NCBI RefSeq assembly: GCF_001886695.1
Contig: NZ_CP018097.1
Location: 2,251,001 to 2,315,000 of the forward strand
Direction of reading: 5' to 3'
Length of the DNA stretch: 64,000 bases
Origin: Aurantiacibacter gangjinensis
Lineage (GTDB): Bacteria; Pseudomonadota; Alphaproteobacteria; Sphingomonadales; Sphingomonadaceae
In this document: piece by piece, positions 37,179 to 46,544 of the stretch
Position numbering within the stretch: position 1 is the stretch's first letter
Layout of the letters: each line of letters begins with the position of its first letter
The notes under the pieces: model-generated
The model's database searches: none
Seen by the model: only the letters and a program-made list of their open reading frames with translations
What the model was told of the DNA's origin: nothing
Made by a program: the position numbers and the translations under genes

Positions 37179-37335
37179 CATCGTGACAATGCCGTTGGAG
37201 GTTGATTTTTTGTTTCTGTTCAGCTGGTTACGCCAATCTTGCGAAGTTGACACTCTGCCAGAGATTTTTGGAAGGTTTTGCGCGATCATAATCTCGCTGT
37301 GTGACATCCCGACAACGTGTAGGAAACCGCTGCCG

Positions 37336-38358
37336 TCAATACCCCCGCGCCACGGCGAACTGCGCGGCCTCGACCATCGCCCGGCGCGCCGCGGAATCGG
37401 GGAAGATCGACAACGCATCGCACGCCCGCTGAGCGTAATGCCGCGCCCGATCGCGCGTGGCGGTGACGCAATCATGCTTGCGGATAAGCTCCACCGCGTG
37501 TGCCAGATCGGCGTCCTCATTCGCGAAACCGGCAATGGCGTCTTGCCAGAAACGGCGTTCTTCCTCGTTTCCGCGCGCATAGGCGAGGATGACGGGCAAC
37601 GTCATCTTCCCTTCGCGGAAATCGTCACCGCGATCCTTGCCCATTTCGGCAGCGTCGGAATCGTAATCGATCGCATCGTCCACCAGCTGGAAGGCAATGC
37701 CGAGATTGCGGCCATAGGCATCAAGCGCCAGCTCTTCGGCTTCGTCCTTCTCGGCCACCACGGCGGAAATGCGGCTCGCGGCGGCAAAGAGGGCGGCGGT
37801 TTTCGCTCCGATTATGTCGAGATAGCGTTCCTCGCTCGTTTCGATCTTGCGCTGCGCTGTCAGCTGGTCGACCTCGCCCTGCGCGATGATCGCGCTGGCG
37901 CCGGAGAGGATTTTCAGCACTTTCAAGCTGCCATCCTCCACCATCAGCTCGAACGCACGGCTGAAGAGGAAATCGCCCACCAGCACGGTGGCGGGGTTGC
38001 CGTATACGATATTGGCGGCGGACTTGCCGCGCCGCATCTCGCTGCCATCCACCACATCGTCATGCAGCAGGGTGGCGGTGTGGATGAACTCGACCGCAGC
38101 TGCCAGCTTGTGGTGGCGCGTGCCTTGGTATCCGACCACCTCGGCCCCGGCGAGCGTCAGCATCGGGCGCATACGCTTGCCACCACCTGCGATCAGGTGA
38201 CCCGCCAGCGCCGGAATCAGCGGAATTTCACTCTGCATCCGGTCGAGGATGATGGCGTTTACCGCATTCATCGGCGTTGCCGTCAGCGACAGGATCGGCG
38301 TCAGCGTGGGCGGCGCATCGTTGCTGGCGCGTTTGATGGGGACGACATTGTCGCTCAT
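37336..38358 (-). CDS. Polyprenyl diphosphate synthase (probable octa/decaprenyl, for ubiquinone)
   Basis: A 340-residue trans-prenyltransferase with both aspartate-rich motifs: LLHDDVVDGSEMRRG (about residues 100-114) and DDAIDYDSD. It builds the isoprenoid tail of ubiquinone. The alphaproteobacterial context suggests a ten-unit tail, but chain length cannot be read reliably. The ATG at 38358 starts MSDNVVPIKR. It is divergent from chorismate mutase. Confidence 0.9.
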   Translation of the reverse strand: MSDNVVPIKRASNDAPPTLTPILSLTATPMNAVNAIILDRMQSEIPLIPALAGHLIAGGGKRMRPMLTLAGAEVVGYQGTRHHKLAAAVEFIHTATLLHDDVVDGSEMRRGKSAANIVYGNPATVLVGDFLFSRAFELMVEDGSLKVLKILSGASAIIAQGEVDQLTAQRKIETSEERYLDIIGAKTAALFAAASRISAVVAEKDEAEELALDAYGRNLGIAFQLVDDAIDYDSDAAEMGKDRGDDFREGKMTLPVILAYARGNEEERRFWQDAIAGFANEDADLAHAVELIRKHDCVTATRDRARHYAQRACDALSIFPDSAARRAMVEAAQFAVARGY

Positions 38359-38457
38359 GCCAATGTCTTTGGGGATGCACTCACCGCTTGGCAAGCGCGC
38401 ATTTGGTCCGCATTGTGCGCTTGCAGCATAACGCAACCGCAAGAGACCGCGCCCATC

Positions 38458-38751
38458 ATGGAACACCACCAGTCAGACCCCGTGCTCGATGGCTTTCGCC
38501 GCAGCATCGACAATATCGACGCGGCGTTGGTGCACATTCTGGCAGAGCGGTTTCGCATCACGCAGGCGGTGGGCGAATACAAGGCAAGCAGCCACTTGCC
38601 GCCCGCCGATCCGGGGCGTGAAGAACAGCAGATCGCGCGATTGCGCCGTCTGGCGGAAGAAGCCAATCTCGATCCGGAATTCAGCGAGAAATTCCTGCGC
38701 TTCATTATCGACGAGGTGATCCGTCACCATCGCCGCGCGGCGGGCGACTAA
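38458..38751 (+). CDS. Chorismate mutase (AroQ class)
   Basis: A 97-residue AroQ-type mutase that converts chorismate to prephenate. It has the short helical fold with SIDNIDAALVHILAERFRIT, GEYKA and an RLAEEANLDPEFSEKFLRF segment, giving the Arg, Lys and Glu residues of the active site. It stands alone with no pheA fusion. Its stop codon overlaps that of the convergent histidine kinase. Confidence 0.92.
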   Translation: MEHHQSDPVLDGFRRSIDNIDAALVHILAERFRITQAVGEYKASSHLPPADPGREEQQIARLRRLAEEANLDPEFSEKFLRFIIDEVIRHHRRAAGD

Positions 38752-40133
38752 GTGGCCTCGGCGCCGGCGCGTGGCAGTTCCAGCGTCACCATCAGCCCGC
38801 CAAGGTCTTCGCTTTCGGACAGGCTGACGCTGCCGCCGTAAATCTCCGCCACGTCGCGCACGATGGAGAGGCCAAGGCCGGTGCCCGGCTTGCCGGTATC
38901 CAGCCGTGCGCCGCGCCCGAATATGGCCGTGCGCTGCGTTTCGGGGATGCCCATGCCGTCATCCTCGACAAGGATGGCGCAGAGCTCCGCCTCCGGATCG
39001 GGATCGATCGTCACGAACACGCTGCCGCCGCCATATTTCGCGGCGTTCTCGATGAGGTTGCCGAGCAATTCGTCGAGATCCTGCCGCTCGATGGCGACTT
39101 CCGCCTCGCGGTTGCCGTCCATGTCGAAGCGGACGTGGAGATAGAGACGCGACACGGCGCGTTCCACCGCCTCGGCCGCTTCCATCACATTGGTGCGCGA
39201 CAGACCCACCGCGCGGCGGCCCACGGCGCGCGCCCTAGCAAGGTGGTGATCGACCTGCCGCCGCATCACTGCCGCTTCGCGCAACACGGTCTCGTCGAGG
39301 TCGGGGCTGGAGGCGCTGGCGGCGTTCGTCACCACGGTCAGCGGAGTCTTGAGCGCATGGGCGAGATTGCCTGCATGGGTACGCGCTTCCTCGGCCTGCC
39401 TCTCGGAATGTTCCAGCAGCATGTTGAGCTCGTCCACCATCGGCTGCACTTCCAGCGGCAGCGGATCGGTGACGCGGTTGGTGCCGGTGGTGCGGATGCG
39501 GGCAATGGCGCGGCGTACGCGGCGCAGCGGGCCGAGCCCGTACCATGTCTGCGCAGCCGCCATCAGCAACAGGCCGATGCCCAGAATGGCGAAAGACCAT
39601 GCAAGGATGGCGCGGATGTCGGCGATCTGCTGGTCCAGCTCCACCCGGCTCGCCGCGACGACAAATTGCCACTCATCGTCACTTCCGGGAATGCCGACCG
39701 TGCGCTGCGCCATGCGCAGGGTTTCCGGCGTTTCGAATTGGACGGCATCGTAAAAGACCGGTCCGTCGCGATATTCGCCCTCGCGAATATCCAGGCGCTC
39801 GTCCCATAGCGAGCGGGAGGGATAGGGAACCGTCTCCTCGCCATTGATCTGCCAATACCAGCCGCTGTTCGGCTCCAGGAAACGCTGGTCGCCAAGGATA
39901 CGGTTGAAACGCACATCGCCGAACGGATCGAGCTCGGACGACAGCACCATGGCGTTGAGCGTGATGGCCAGCTGGTCGTCGAACTGGCGCGAGACGAGGC
40001 CCGTCAAGGCGCGGTCCAGCGCGAAGCCGCCCAGCAGCAGCAGGGCCATGATCCAGCCCGCCGCGATCATCATCATGCGCCGCGACAGGCTGCCCGTATG
40101 GCGCAACGCTATGGCCGCGACCTCCTCCTGCAC
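38748..40133 (-). CDS. Sensor histidine kinase (FeuQ/PhoQ-like)
   Basis: A kinase of about 460 residues. Two membrane segments (about residues 20-40 and 175-195) bracket a periplasmic domain. A HAMP-like linker follows, then HisKA with H in NLAHALKTPLT, and an ATPase domain with N (ENAAK) and G (GTGLGL) boxes. The real start is uncertain: no ATG precedes the first helix, so I used GTG 40133, 50 bases after the regulator's stop; a TTG start would overlap the regulator. It is paired with the OmpR-type regulator upstream. Confidence 0.85.
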   Translation of the reverse strand: MQEEVAAIALRHTGSLSRRMMMIAAGWIMALLLLGGFALDRALTGLVSRQFDDQLAITLNAMVLSSELDPFGDVRFNRILGDQRFLEPNSGWYWQINGEETVPYPSRSLWDERLDIREGEYRDGPVFYDAVQFETPETLRMAQRTVGIPGSDDEWQFVVAASRVELDQQIADIRAILAWSFAILGIGLLLMAAAQTWYGLGPLRRVRRAIARIRTTGTNRVTDPLPLEVQPMVDELNMLLEHSERQAEEARTHAGNLAHALKTPLTVVTNAASASSPDLDETVLREAAVMRRQVDHHLARARAVGRRAVGLSRTNVMEAAEAVERAVSRLYLHVRFDMDGNREAEVAIERQDLDELLGNLIENAAKYGGGSVFVTIDPDPEAELCAILVEDDGMGIPETQRTAIFGRGARLDTGKPGTGLGLSIVRDVAEIYGGSVSLSESEDLGGLMVTLELPRAGAEAT

Positions 40134-40182
40134 GGAAGATGTCGACGTTGCCGCTATGGCAGCGGGCGCGCCGGTGACGTCC

Positions 40183-40860
40183 TCACTCTCTGGGGGCGTC
40201 GTCGGGGTCGTCGAGGCTGTAACCGAGGCCACGGATAGTTGTGATGACGTCTGCGCCAAGTTTCTTGCGGATGCGGGTCACGAACACTTCGATCGTGTTC
40301 GAATCGCGGTCGAAGTCCTGATCGTAGATATGCTCGATCAATTCCGTCCGGCTCACCACCTTGCCCTTGTGATGCATCAGGTAGCTTAGCAGCTTGTATT
40401 CCTGCGCGGTCAGCTTCACCGGCTCTCCCGCCAGCGTGACGCGGCCCGAACGGGTGTCGAGGCGCACATCGCCAGCCGTCAATTCGCTGCTGGCATTGCC
40501 GGAGGCACGGCGGATCAGCGCGCGCAGGCGGGCGATCAGTTCTTCGGTCTGGAAAGGCTTGGCGAGGTAGTCGTCGGCACCGGCATCGAGCCCGGCAACC
40601 TTGTCGGACCAAGAGTCACGCGCGGTCAGCACCAGTACGGGGAACTTGCGGCCTTCCTTGCGCCACATGCCAAGCACCGTCAGCCCGTCGATCTCCGGCA
40701 GGCCGAGATCGAGCACGACGGCGTCGTATTCCTCTGTAGTTCCGAGAAAATGGCCGTCCTCGCCATCGGTAGACAGGTCCACCGCATAGCCATTGCTTTC
40801 CAGCGTGGATTTCAATTGCTGGCCGAGGGTGGGTTCATCCTCGACGATCAGGATACGCAT
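40183..40860 (-). CDS. OmpR-family response regulator (FeuP/PhoP-like)
   Basis: A 225-residue OmpR-type regulator. The receiver domain has acidic E7-D8, phospho-acceptor D51 in VVLDLGLPEIDG and K101 in AKPF. A winged-helix domain follows with LTAQEYKLLSYLMHH and RTEL. It is upstream of its likely kinase partner and just downstream of a small PepSY protein, a grouping seen in other alphaproteobacterial FeuPQ-type systems. Confidence 0.92.
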   Translation of the reverse strand: MRILIVEDEPTLGQQLKSTLESNGYAVDLSTDGEDGHFLGTTEEYDAVVLDLGLPEIDGLTVLGMWRKEGRKFPVLVLTARDSWSDKVAGLDAGADDYLAKPFQTEELIARLRALIRRASGNASSELTAGDVRLDTRSGRVTLAGEPVKLTAQEYKLLSYLMHHKGKVVSRTELIEHIYDQDFDRDSNTIEVFVTRIRKKLGADVITTIRGLGYSLDDPDDAPRE

Positions 40861-40976
40861 ATTGGTCTCTCATCCCTGCCTTGGTCATGCGCAAACCTGT
40901 TGCGCTCGCAACATGAACGCGTCAACCGATGCTGCGGTTTCCGATGGGGAGAGGATAGAGGCGAGCGTGCGCCAGA

Positions 40977-41303
40977 TCAGCGCGAAACGCGGATGATGCG
41001 GGCAGTCTGCGCGTCCACATCGACCCAGATCATGCGTCCGTCGCGGATGAACTTCAGGCGATAGGCCTGCGCGCGAGCGTCGTATTCGAAGCCGATATAT
41101 TCATCGCTCTCGCGCATACGCGGGATGACGCGCCGCTCAATATCGCGGATCGGCAGGGCACGGCCCGCCTGCATTTCCTCGCGCGCGGCACGCTGGTCGC
41201 CGCGGCCCGGATCCTGCTGCGCGAGCGCAGGCACATCCGCCAGCGCCATCGAGGCAGCGGCGGACAGGGCCAGAGCGGCAAGGAGAGAACGGACGCGGTG
41301 CAT
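40977..41303 (-). CDS. Periplasmic PepSY-domain protein
   Basis: A 108-residue protein with a signal peptide ending near ALAQ (residue 29) and a single PepSY-like domain (IERRVIPRMRESDEYIGFEYD...YRLKFIRDGRMIWVDVDAQT). PepSY modules near two-component systems often modulate envelope proteases or the sensor. It precedes the FeuPQ-like pair on the same strand, so it is probably part of that regulon. Confidence 0.8.
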   Translation of the reverse strand: MHRVRSLLAALALSAAASMALADVPALAQQDPGRGDQRAAREEMQAGRALPIRDIERRVIPRMRESDEYIGFEYDARAQAYRLKFIRDGRMIWVDVDAQTARIIRVSR

Positions 41304-41389
41304 GATGGCTGTGTGCCTAAACCCACAGCATTGAACAAGGAGTGAATGTTCTCAACCCCGTAGGTTCAGCCAGATCCACATGAGGAGGG

Positions 41390-42106
41390 TCATCGGGTCA
41401 TCTCGTAGGTGAAGGTTACGGTCACGCCGGATTGCACCTGACCGGGCCGCACGGGCGTTTGAACATCGGCGCGCGCCGCGGCGGTGACGACGATTTGCTC
41501 GGTCATTACCATCGGCCTGCCCGGCCCAACGACTTCGGACACTTCCAGCAACCGTACATTGCCATAGCCTGCCATCTGCGCGTAGGCGCGGGCCCGCTCC
41601 ATGCCGGTTGCGAACGCTGCACTGCGCGCCTGTTCGCGCGCGGCACTGTCGTCTTCCACAGCCCAGCCGATCCCGCCAATGTCGGTCGCGCCGGCTGCGA
41701 CGAGCGCATCGAGCACTTCGCCCGCACGGTCGATTTCACGCAAGGTCACGCTCACACGGTTCATTACGCGGTAGCCATTGAATATCTGCCGGTTTTCCGG
41801 CCCTTCCCAACGATATTCGGCATTGAGATTGATGCCGCTGGTCTGGATGTCGTCACGGTCGATGCCCAGCCGCTCCAGCCGCTCGATTACCCGCTCCATC
41901 TGGCGCGCATTGGCCTGCATCGCTCCGACAGCCGTCGGCTCGAGCGTCGTCACACCAGCGGAAAGATTGGCGATATCGGGCGCCTGATTGACGGTTTCGG
42001 TGATCGAAAGGGCAATAACCGGCCCTTCGGAAATGATTTCCACATCGGCCAGGGCGGGCTGGGAGAATGCGGCAGCAGCAATCGCAGGCAAGGCATAGCG
42101 CAACAT
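41390..42106 (-). CDS. SIMPL-domain (DUF541) periplasmic protein
   Basis: A 238-residue protein with a signal peptide (MLRYALPAIAAAAFSQPALA) and a SIMPL/DUF541 domain (SGVTTLE, YRVMNRVSVTLR, VEDDSAAREQARSAAF). Such proteins (BP26/OMP28-like) are periplasmic and form ring-like oligomers; their role is unclear. ATG 42106 gives the proper signal peptide. It is divergent from the ABC-F gene, about 108 bases apart. Confidence 0.88.
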   Translation of the reverse strand: MLRYALPAIAAAAFSQPALADVEIISEGPVIALSITETVNQAPDIANLSAGVTTLEPTAVGAMQANARQMERVIERLERLGIDRDDIQTSGINLNAEYRWEGPENRQIFNGYRVMNRVSVTLREIDRAGEVLDALVAAGATDIGGIGWAVEDDSAAREQARSAAFATGMERARAYAQMAGYGNVRLLEVSEVVGPGRPMVMTEQIVVTAAARADVQTPVRPGQVQSGVTVTFTYEMTR

Positions 42107-42214
42107 CGGTTCGGTCCTTCTCGCGCCGGGAGCGGCGGTTTGAAGGGTAAACGCACTGGCTGCGAAAGCCGTTCCTTGCCAGCTGCGCCGTGCGCGCCTA
42201 CCTGCCCGCTCACC

Positions 42215-44029
42215 ATGGCGGAACCACCGATACTCAGCTGGGAAGGGCTTGGCCTGCAACAGGGCGGTCGCTGGCTCTTCGGCGACCCCGCCAACGGCGA
42301 TGGACTGGACCTGCATATCGGCCCGCGCGACAGGCTCGCGCTCATCGGTCGCAACGGTGCGGGCAAGACCACGCTGCTGAAGCTGATCACAGGCGAGATC
42401 GAGGCGGATCGCGGGCTGCGCAAGCAGAAGCCGCACACCAATATCGTGTGGCTGGAGCAGGAGCCTGTCTTCGACGGCTTCGCCACGTTGATGGATTACG
42501 CGCTATCGGGCGAGAACCCGCCGCCCGAATATTCGGTCGAGAGCATTGCCGGCCAGCTGGGCATCGACATGACCACGCCTGCCGCCGGCGCTAGCGGCGG
42601 CGAGCGTCGCCGCGCTGCCATCGCCCGCGCATTGGCGCTCGACCCGGATCTGCTGCTGCTGGACGAACCGACCAACCACCTCGACCTTTCCGCGATCGAC
42701 TGGCTGGAAGACTGGCTGACCCGCTACAAGGGCGCGTTCATAGTCATCAGCCACGACCGCACCTTCCTGAAACGCCTGACCCGCTCGACCCTGTGGCTGG
42801 ATCGCGGCGCGCTGCGGCGCAAGGATGTGGGGTTCGGCGGGTACGAGGCATGGGAAGAGCAGGTGTATGCCGAGGAAGCGCGCGCGGCGGAAAAGCTTGA
42901 TGCCAAGCTGAAGATCGAGGCGCATTGGCTGGAACGCGGCGTCACCGCGCGGCGCAAGCGGAACATGGGCCGCCTAGAGAAACTCTGGGAAATGCGCGCG
43001 GCGCGTGCGGCGATGATTTCGCCCGGCGGCACCGCCAAGCTCAAGCTGGCGAGCGACGAGGACTTCAAGAGCAAGTCCGTCATCGTGGCGGAGGATATCG
43101 CCAAGTCCTACGATGGCCGCACCATCATTAAGCCCTTCTCGCTGCGCATCCAGCGCGGGGACCGGATCGGCATCGTGGGCGCCAATGGCGCGGGCAAGAC
43201 CACGCTGTTGAAGATGCTCACCAAGGAAATCGAACCCGATAGCGGCACCGTGACCCATGCGCGCACGCTATCGGGCGTGATGATCGACCAGCAGCGCGCG
43301 CTGTTGCAGCCCGAAATGACCGTGCGGCAAGTGCTGGCGGAAGGCGGCGATTGGGTCGATGTGCGAGGGCACAGGAAGCATGTGCAGGCTTACCTCAAGG
43401 ATTTCCTGTTCGATCCGTCGCTGATCGACGCGAAGATTGGCACCTTCTCCGGCGGGGAGCGCAGCCGTCTGCTGCTGGCGCGCGAGTTTGCCCGCACATC
43501 CAACCTGCTGGTGCTGGACGAGCCGACCAACGATCTCGACCTCGAAACGCTCGACCTCCTGCAGGAAGTGATTGCCGACTATGAAGGCACCGTCCTCATC
43601 GTCAGCCACGACCGCGATTTCCTCGACCGGACTGTCACCGTCACGCTCGGCCTCGATGGCAGCGGCAGCGTGGATATCGTGGCGGGCGGCTATGAGGATT
43701 GGGAAGCCAAGCGCAAGAAGCGGCCTGCGAGGAAAGCGGAAAAGGATGCCAGCGCCGGCGCCGAACCCGCACTGCCCCCTCCCCCGCCACCGAAAGATCC
43801 GACCAAGCTGAGCTACAAGGACCAGCGCGATTACGAGCAGCTTCCTGCGCGGATCGAGGAGCTGGAAGGTTTGATCGCGAAAGGCGAAACCGCGCTGGCC
43901 GATCCCGATCTCTATGCCAGAGACCCCGATCGCTTTGCCCGCATCAGCAAGAGCCTGGAACTCGCGCGCGCCGAGAAGGACGAAGCCGAAGAACGCTGGC
44001 TCGATCTCGCGACACTGGTGGAAGGCTGA
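42215..44029 (+). CDS. uup: ABC-F ATPase, Uup family
   Basis: A 604-residue protein with two ABC domains. The first has Walker A GRNGAGKTT and signature SGGERRR, the second GANGAGKTT and SGGERSR. A linker lies between them, and a Lys-rich, coiled-coil C-terminal domain typical of Uup follows (KLSYKDQRDYEQLP...). It is soluble. Uup is linked to ribosome function and to genome stability through precise excision of transposons. Read from ATG 42215. Confidence 0.92.
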   Translation: MAEPPILSWEGLGLQQGGRWLFGDPANGDGLDLHIGPRDRLALIGRNGAGKTTLLKLITGEIEADRGLRKQKPHTNIVWLEQEPVFDGFATLMDYALSGENPPPEYSVESIAGQLGIDMTTPAAGASGGERRRAAIARALALDPDLLLLDEPTNHLDLSAIDWLEDWLTRYKGAFIVISHDRTFLKRLTRSTLWLDRGALRRKDVGFGGYEAWEEQVYAEEARAAEKLDAKLKIEAHWLERGVTARRKRNMGRLEKLWEMRAARAAMISPGGTAKLKLASDEDFKSKSVIVAEDIAKSYDGRTIIKPFSLRIQRGDRIGIVGANGAGKTTLLKMLTKEIEPDSGTVTHARTLSGVMIDQQRALLQPEMTVRQVLAEGGDWVDVRGHRKHVQAYLKDFLFDPSLIDAKIGTFSGGERSRLLLAREFARTSNLLVLDEPTNDLDLETLDLLQEVIADYEGTVLIVSHDRDFLDRTVTVTLGLDGSGSVDIVAGGYEDWEAKRKKRPARKAEKDASAGAEPALPPPPPPKDPTKLSYKDQRDYEQLPARIEELEGLIAKGETALADPDLYARDPDRFARISKSLELARAEKDEAEERWLDLATLVEG

Positions 44030-44108
44030 ACCCCGACCCAAAAACTAACGCACCTTTAACCATCCCTCTTTATATCGATTGCACCAAACCGGGCCACAAG
44101 AGGGTCAC

Positions 44109-45587
44109 ATGGGCCACGCAACCTCTTCCGCCCTTCGCACCGATGGTGCCGCGTCGACCGCTTCCCTGCAGGGCGCGGCGAACGATGCGTATGGCAGCCT
44201 CGCCGGTCTCGGCGCTCCCAAAAAGTTCAAGAAAAAGCCCGTGCTGGTGCTCGATCCTGAAGAGCTGGCAAAGGCCCACGCCATGTTCCAAGATGCGCAG
44301 GCGGACATACTCGGCGCCGAGCGGCCCGCACAGGAAGCGCGCCCCAGCAGCCTTCTCGGTCTGGCCCCTATAAGCGAGGAAGACGACGCGGAAGACATGG
44401 GCGTCGAAGACGAAAGCACCCTGTCGGACGAGGATTACGACATCCCCAGCGCCGAAGAGGTGCTGAAGATGACCGAGGGCCGTTCAGGTCTCCCCCCCGA
44501 AGACGAGGCCATGCAGGCGCAGGCGCTCGAAGACGGCTTCCACGAAGAGACGCGGATTTTCCCGACGCTGCCCGTTCTATCGGACGACGAGATGGCCTCG
44601 AACGAGCCGGCCGAGCTTCACGAGCCGGTCGCCGAAGACGCCGAGGCTGCGGCCGAACCGGTCGAGACCTTTGACGAAGAGCCGGTCGCGGAGACCCCCG
44701 AGGCCGAATTTACCGAGATTCCCGTGCCTGCCATCGACGAGCACTCGACCGACGAAGAGCCGCCGGTGGAAGCGTCCGCAATGCAGGATGCTCCTATCCC
44801 CGAAGAGCCCGTCGAGGAGATGCGCGAGGCTTCAGCGGATGATGCTTGGGCGGAAGACGACATGGCTCCTGCCACTCCACCACGCCCGTCCCTGTTCGAG
44901 CGCATGTCCGCCATGGGCGAGATGCCGCTCGAGGTGCCGGAAGAGCGAATGCAGGAGCCCGCACCGGTCGAGCCTACCGAACCGATGGAAGAGACGGCCG
45001 AGGAAGAGCCGACGCCCGTCGCCGATCTGCCGGCAGAGCAGGCCGAGCACGACGCGCCACAGTCGATTGGGGCCGATGATTACGGTCCGGAGCCGGAAGA
45101 AGCGGTCTTTGAGGAGCCCGCCGCGTTCGACGAGACCGAAACCGAGCCCGTGGAGCTGGCGGCCGAAGATGAATGGCAGACCGACGAACAAGCCGATTCC
45201 ACAGCGCCGGAAACCGACACCGTCGATTGGTCGACAGTCGCCGACGAGGCCGAGGCCGTTCCGGAACCGGTCGCTGCAGAAGCGCATCCCGATGAATTCG
45301 CCGCGCCAGCGGAGGAAGAATATGCGCCCTCGGAAGAATATGGCGTTGAAGAACCGTCCAATGTCGAAACCTATGATGAGGACGAAGACAGCATGGACGG
45401 CTACGCCTTCATGTACGCCAATAATCCACGCGGCCGGGTGACACGCCTTGCGCCGCAAGGCAGCCAGAACAGCCTGCGCGCGAAGCTGGTAAAGGATCGC
45501 GATGTAGTGGAAACGGGCGGCGGTTACGACAGCCCCTCCCTACTCGCTCGCTTCACCGACTGGGTGCGCGGCCTTTTCAACCGCTGA
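44109..45587 (+). CDS. Large acidic, probably disordered protein of unknown function
   Basis: A 492-residue protein whose middle (about residues 75-430) is dominated by Glu, Asp, Pro, Ala and Thr, with many short EEP/AEP-like repeats and no predicted fold. The N-terminus has a basic patch (PKKFKKKPVLVLD) and a short helix (AKAHAMFQDAQ). The C-terminus is different: RGRVTRLAPQGSQNSLRA and an amphipathic end LLARFTDWVRGLFNR that could touch the membrane. It has no signal peptide. ATG 44109 was preferred to an upstream TTG. I do not recognise a family. Confidence 0.65.
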   Translation: MGHATSSALRTDGAASTASLQGAANDAYGSLAGLGAPKKFKKKPVLVLDPEELAKAHAMFQDAQADILGAERPAQEARPSSLLGLAPISEEDDAEDMGVEDESTLSDEDYDIPSAEEVLKMTEGRSGLPPEDEAMQAQALEDGFHEETRIFPTLPVLSDDEMASNEPAELHEPVAEDAEAAAEPVETFDEEPVAETPEAEFTEIPVPAIDEHSTDEEPPVEASAMQDAPIPEEPVEEMREASADDAWAEDDMAPATPPRPSLFERMSAMGEMPLEVPEERMQEPAPVEPTEPMEETAEEEPTPVADLPAEQAEHDAPQSIGADDYGPEPEEAVFEEPAAFDETETEPVELAAEDEWQTDEQADSTAPETDTVDWSTVADEAEAVPEPVAAEAHPDEFAAPAEEEYAPSEEYGVEEPSNVETYDEDEDSMDGYAFMYANNPRGRVTRLAPQGSQNSLRAKLVKDRDVVETGGGYDSPSLLARFTDWVRGLFNR

Positions 45588-45620
45588 GGCGCGTACTTCC
45601 TGCCGACATAATTATGCTTT

Positions 45621-45649
45621 AAACATGGGGCCAGCCGGGTCGCATGTTT
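45621..45649. repeat. Inverted repeat in the leader of the broken NTF2-like gene
   Basis: AAACATG and CATGTTT form a perfect seven-base inverted repeat 15 bases apart, ending 12 bases before the ATG at 45662. It could be an operator or a leader hairpin. Confidence 0.4.
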
Positions 45650-45661
45650 GAGGAGAGCGTT

Positions 45662-46012
45662 ATGTCGATCGAGAGCTTTGCCCAGGATTTCTACAACGCC
45701 GTGCGCGATGACCGCCGCGAGGATTACCAGGCCATGTGAGCAGACGACATCGTCAGCCGCGAGCCTGGCGATGGGCCCATGTCACATCTGCAGGGTCGCC
45801 AAGCCCTGCTGGAAAAGCACGCATGGTGGGAAGCGAACACCGAGGTCCATGACGAGAAGATGGAAGGCCCCTTCGTCAATGGTGACGAGTTCGCCATCAA
45901 CTACCACATGGATGTGACCATGGAAGGCGAGCGCCACAAGATGTCAGAGACAGGCGTTTATACCGTGCGTGATGGGAAGGTCGCGGAAGAGCGCTTCTTT
46001 TACGCGCAGTAA
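45662..46012 (+). pseudogene. NTF2/SnoaL-like protein gene interrupted by an in-frame TGA
   Basis: The frame starts MSIESFAQDFYNAVRDDRRE and continues to VYTVRDGKVAEERFFYAQ over 117 codons. A TGA at 45737-45739, between YQAM and ADDIVS, breaks it. Members of this SnoaL-like family have Trp at this place (WADDIVS), so the stop is most simply a TGG-to-TGA change. Ribosome site GAGGAGAG precedes the ATG. Translation could restart at Met 45779. A sequencing error or readthrough cannot be excluded. Confidence 0.75.
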
Positions 46013-46024
46013 ACGCTGGCTGTA

Positions 46025-46501
46025 TCAGGTGATGCGGTAGAAATCCGCCACCCGGTCCAGCGCCAGTTTCAGCACCAGCTTGCCGCTGCGCGCAGGCCAG
46101 CCGAGCGCCTTTTCGGCGACCGGCGGCGTTTCTCCGGCGCAGACCACGCGCCACAGAATGTCTTCGAGGCCCCTGCCCGCCTGCTTGAGCGCCCCGTCGA
46201 AACGATGACGCGCGGCGATCTGGCGCTCGCTGGGTTCTAGCCCCCGCTCGCCCGTGCTTTTCACGCGGACCGGATCCCAGCGCATGGTGACGTTTGCGCC
46301 CAGCTGCGCGCGTTCGTAATCGGCGCGCAGGCGCTCGCCAGCATCGAACAGGCGGGTATCGAGATGGCCATGCGCATGCAGCCAGCCGAGCGGGCTCTCG
46401 GCCACATTCACAGTCACACTGCGCCGCCCGCGCCGCATGCCGCCGTCCCGGCGCGGCCCTTCACTGGTAAGTTCGCGTTCGACAAGTTCGCGCTGCGCCA
46501 T
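46025..46501 (-). CDS. DUF6456 domain protein
   Basis: A 158-residue protein with a basic N-terminus and the DUF6456 signature (ESPLGWLHA, GERLRADYERAQLG, VTMRWDP, ARHRFDGAL, ILWRVVCAGE, EKALGWPARSGKLVL). The family is common in alphaproteobacteria and has no firm function. It is soluble. It is divergent from an XRE regulator with an inverted repeat between them, which suggests common control. Confidence 0.82.
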   Translation of the reverse strand: MAQRELVERELTSEGPRRDGGMRRGRRSVTVNVAESPLGWLHAHGHLDTRLFDAGERLRADYERAQLGANVTMRWDPVRVKSTGERGLEPSERQIAARHRFDGALKQAGRGLEDILWRVVCAGETPPVAEKALGWPARSGKLVLKLALDRVADFYRIT

Positions 46502-46544
46502 CGGCCATTCCCTTCTTTGTGATGGCGCGCCCCTTGCAAAAGCG

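Noticed and set aside
36985-38751. A long open frame on the plus strand opposite hrpB and the prenyl synthase, ending in the chorismate mutase gene
   Set aside because: Only the last 97 codons from ATG 38458 look like protein of a known family; the rest is the shadow of two minus-strand genes.
40134-40259. A TTG start giving a longer histidine kinase
   Set aside because: It would overlap the response regulator by 77 bases and adds only a low-complexity Ser/Thr stretch with no ribosome site.
45737-45739. UGA as a selenocysteine codon in the NTF2-like gene
   Set aside because: The family has Trp, not Cys, at this position and no hairpin of the needed type was seen just after it.
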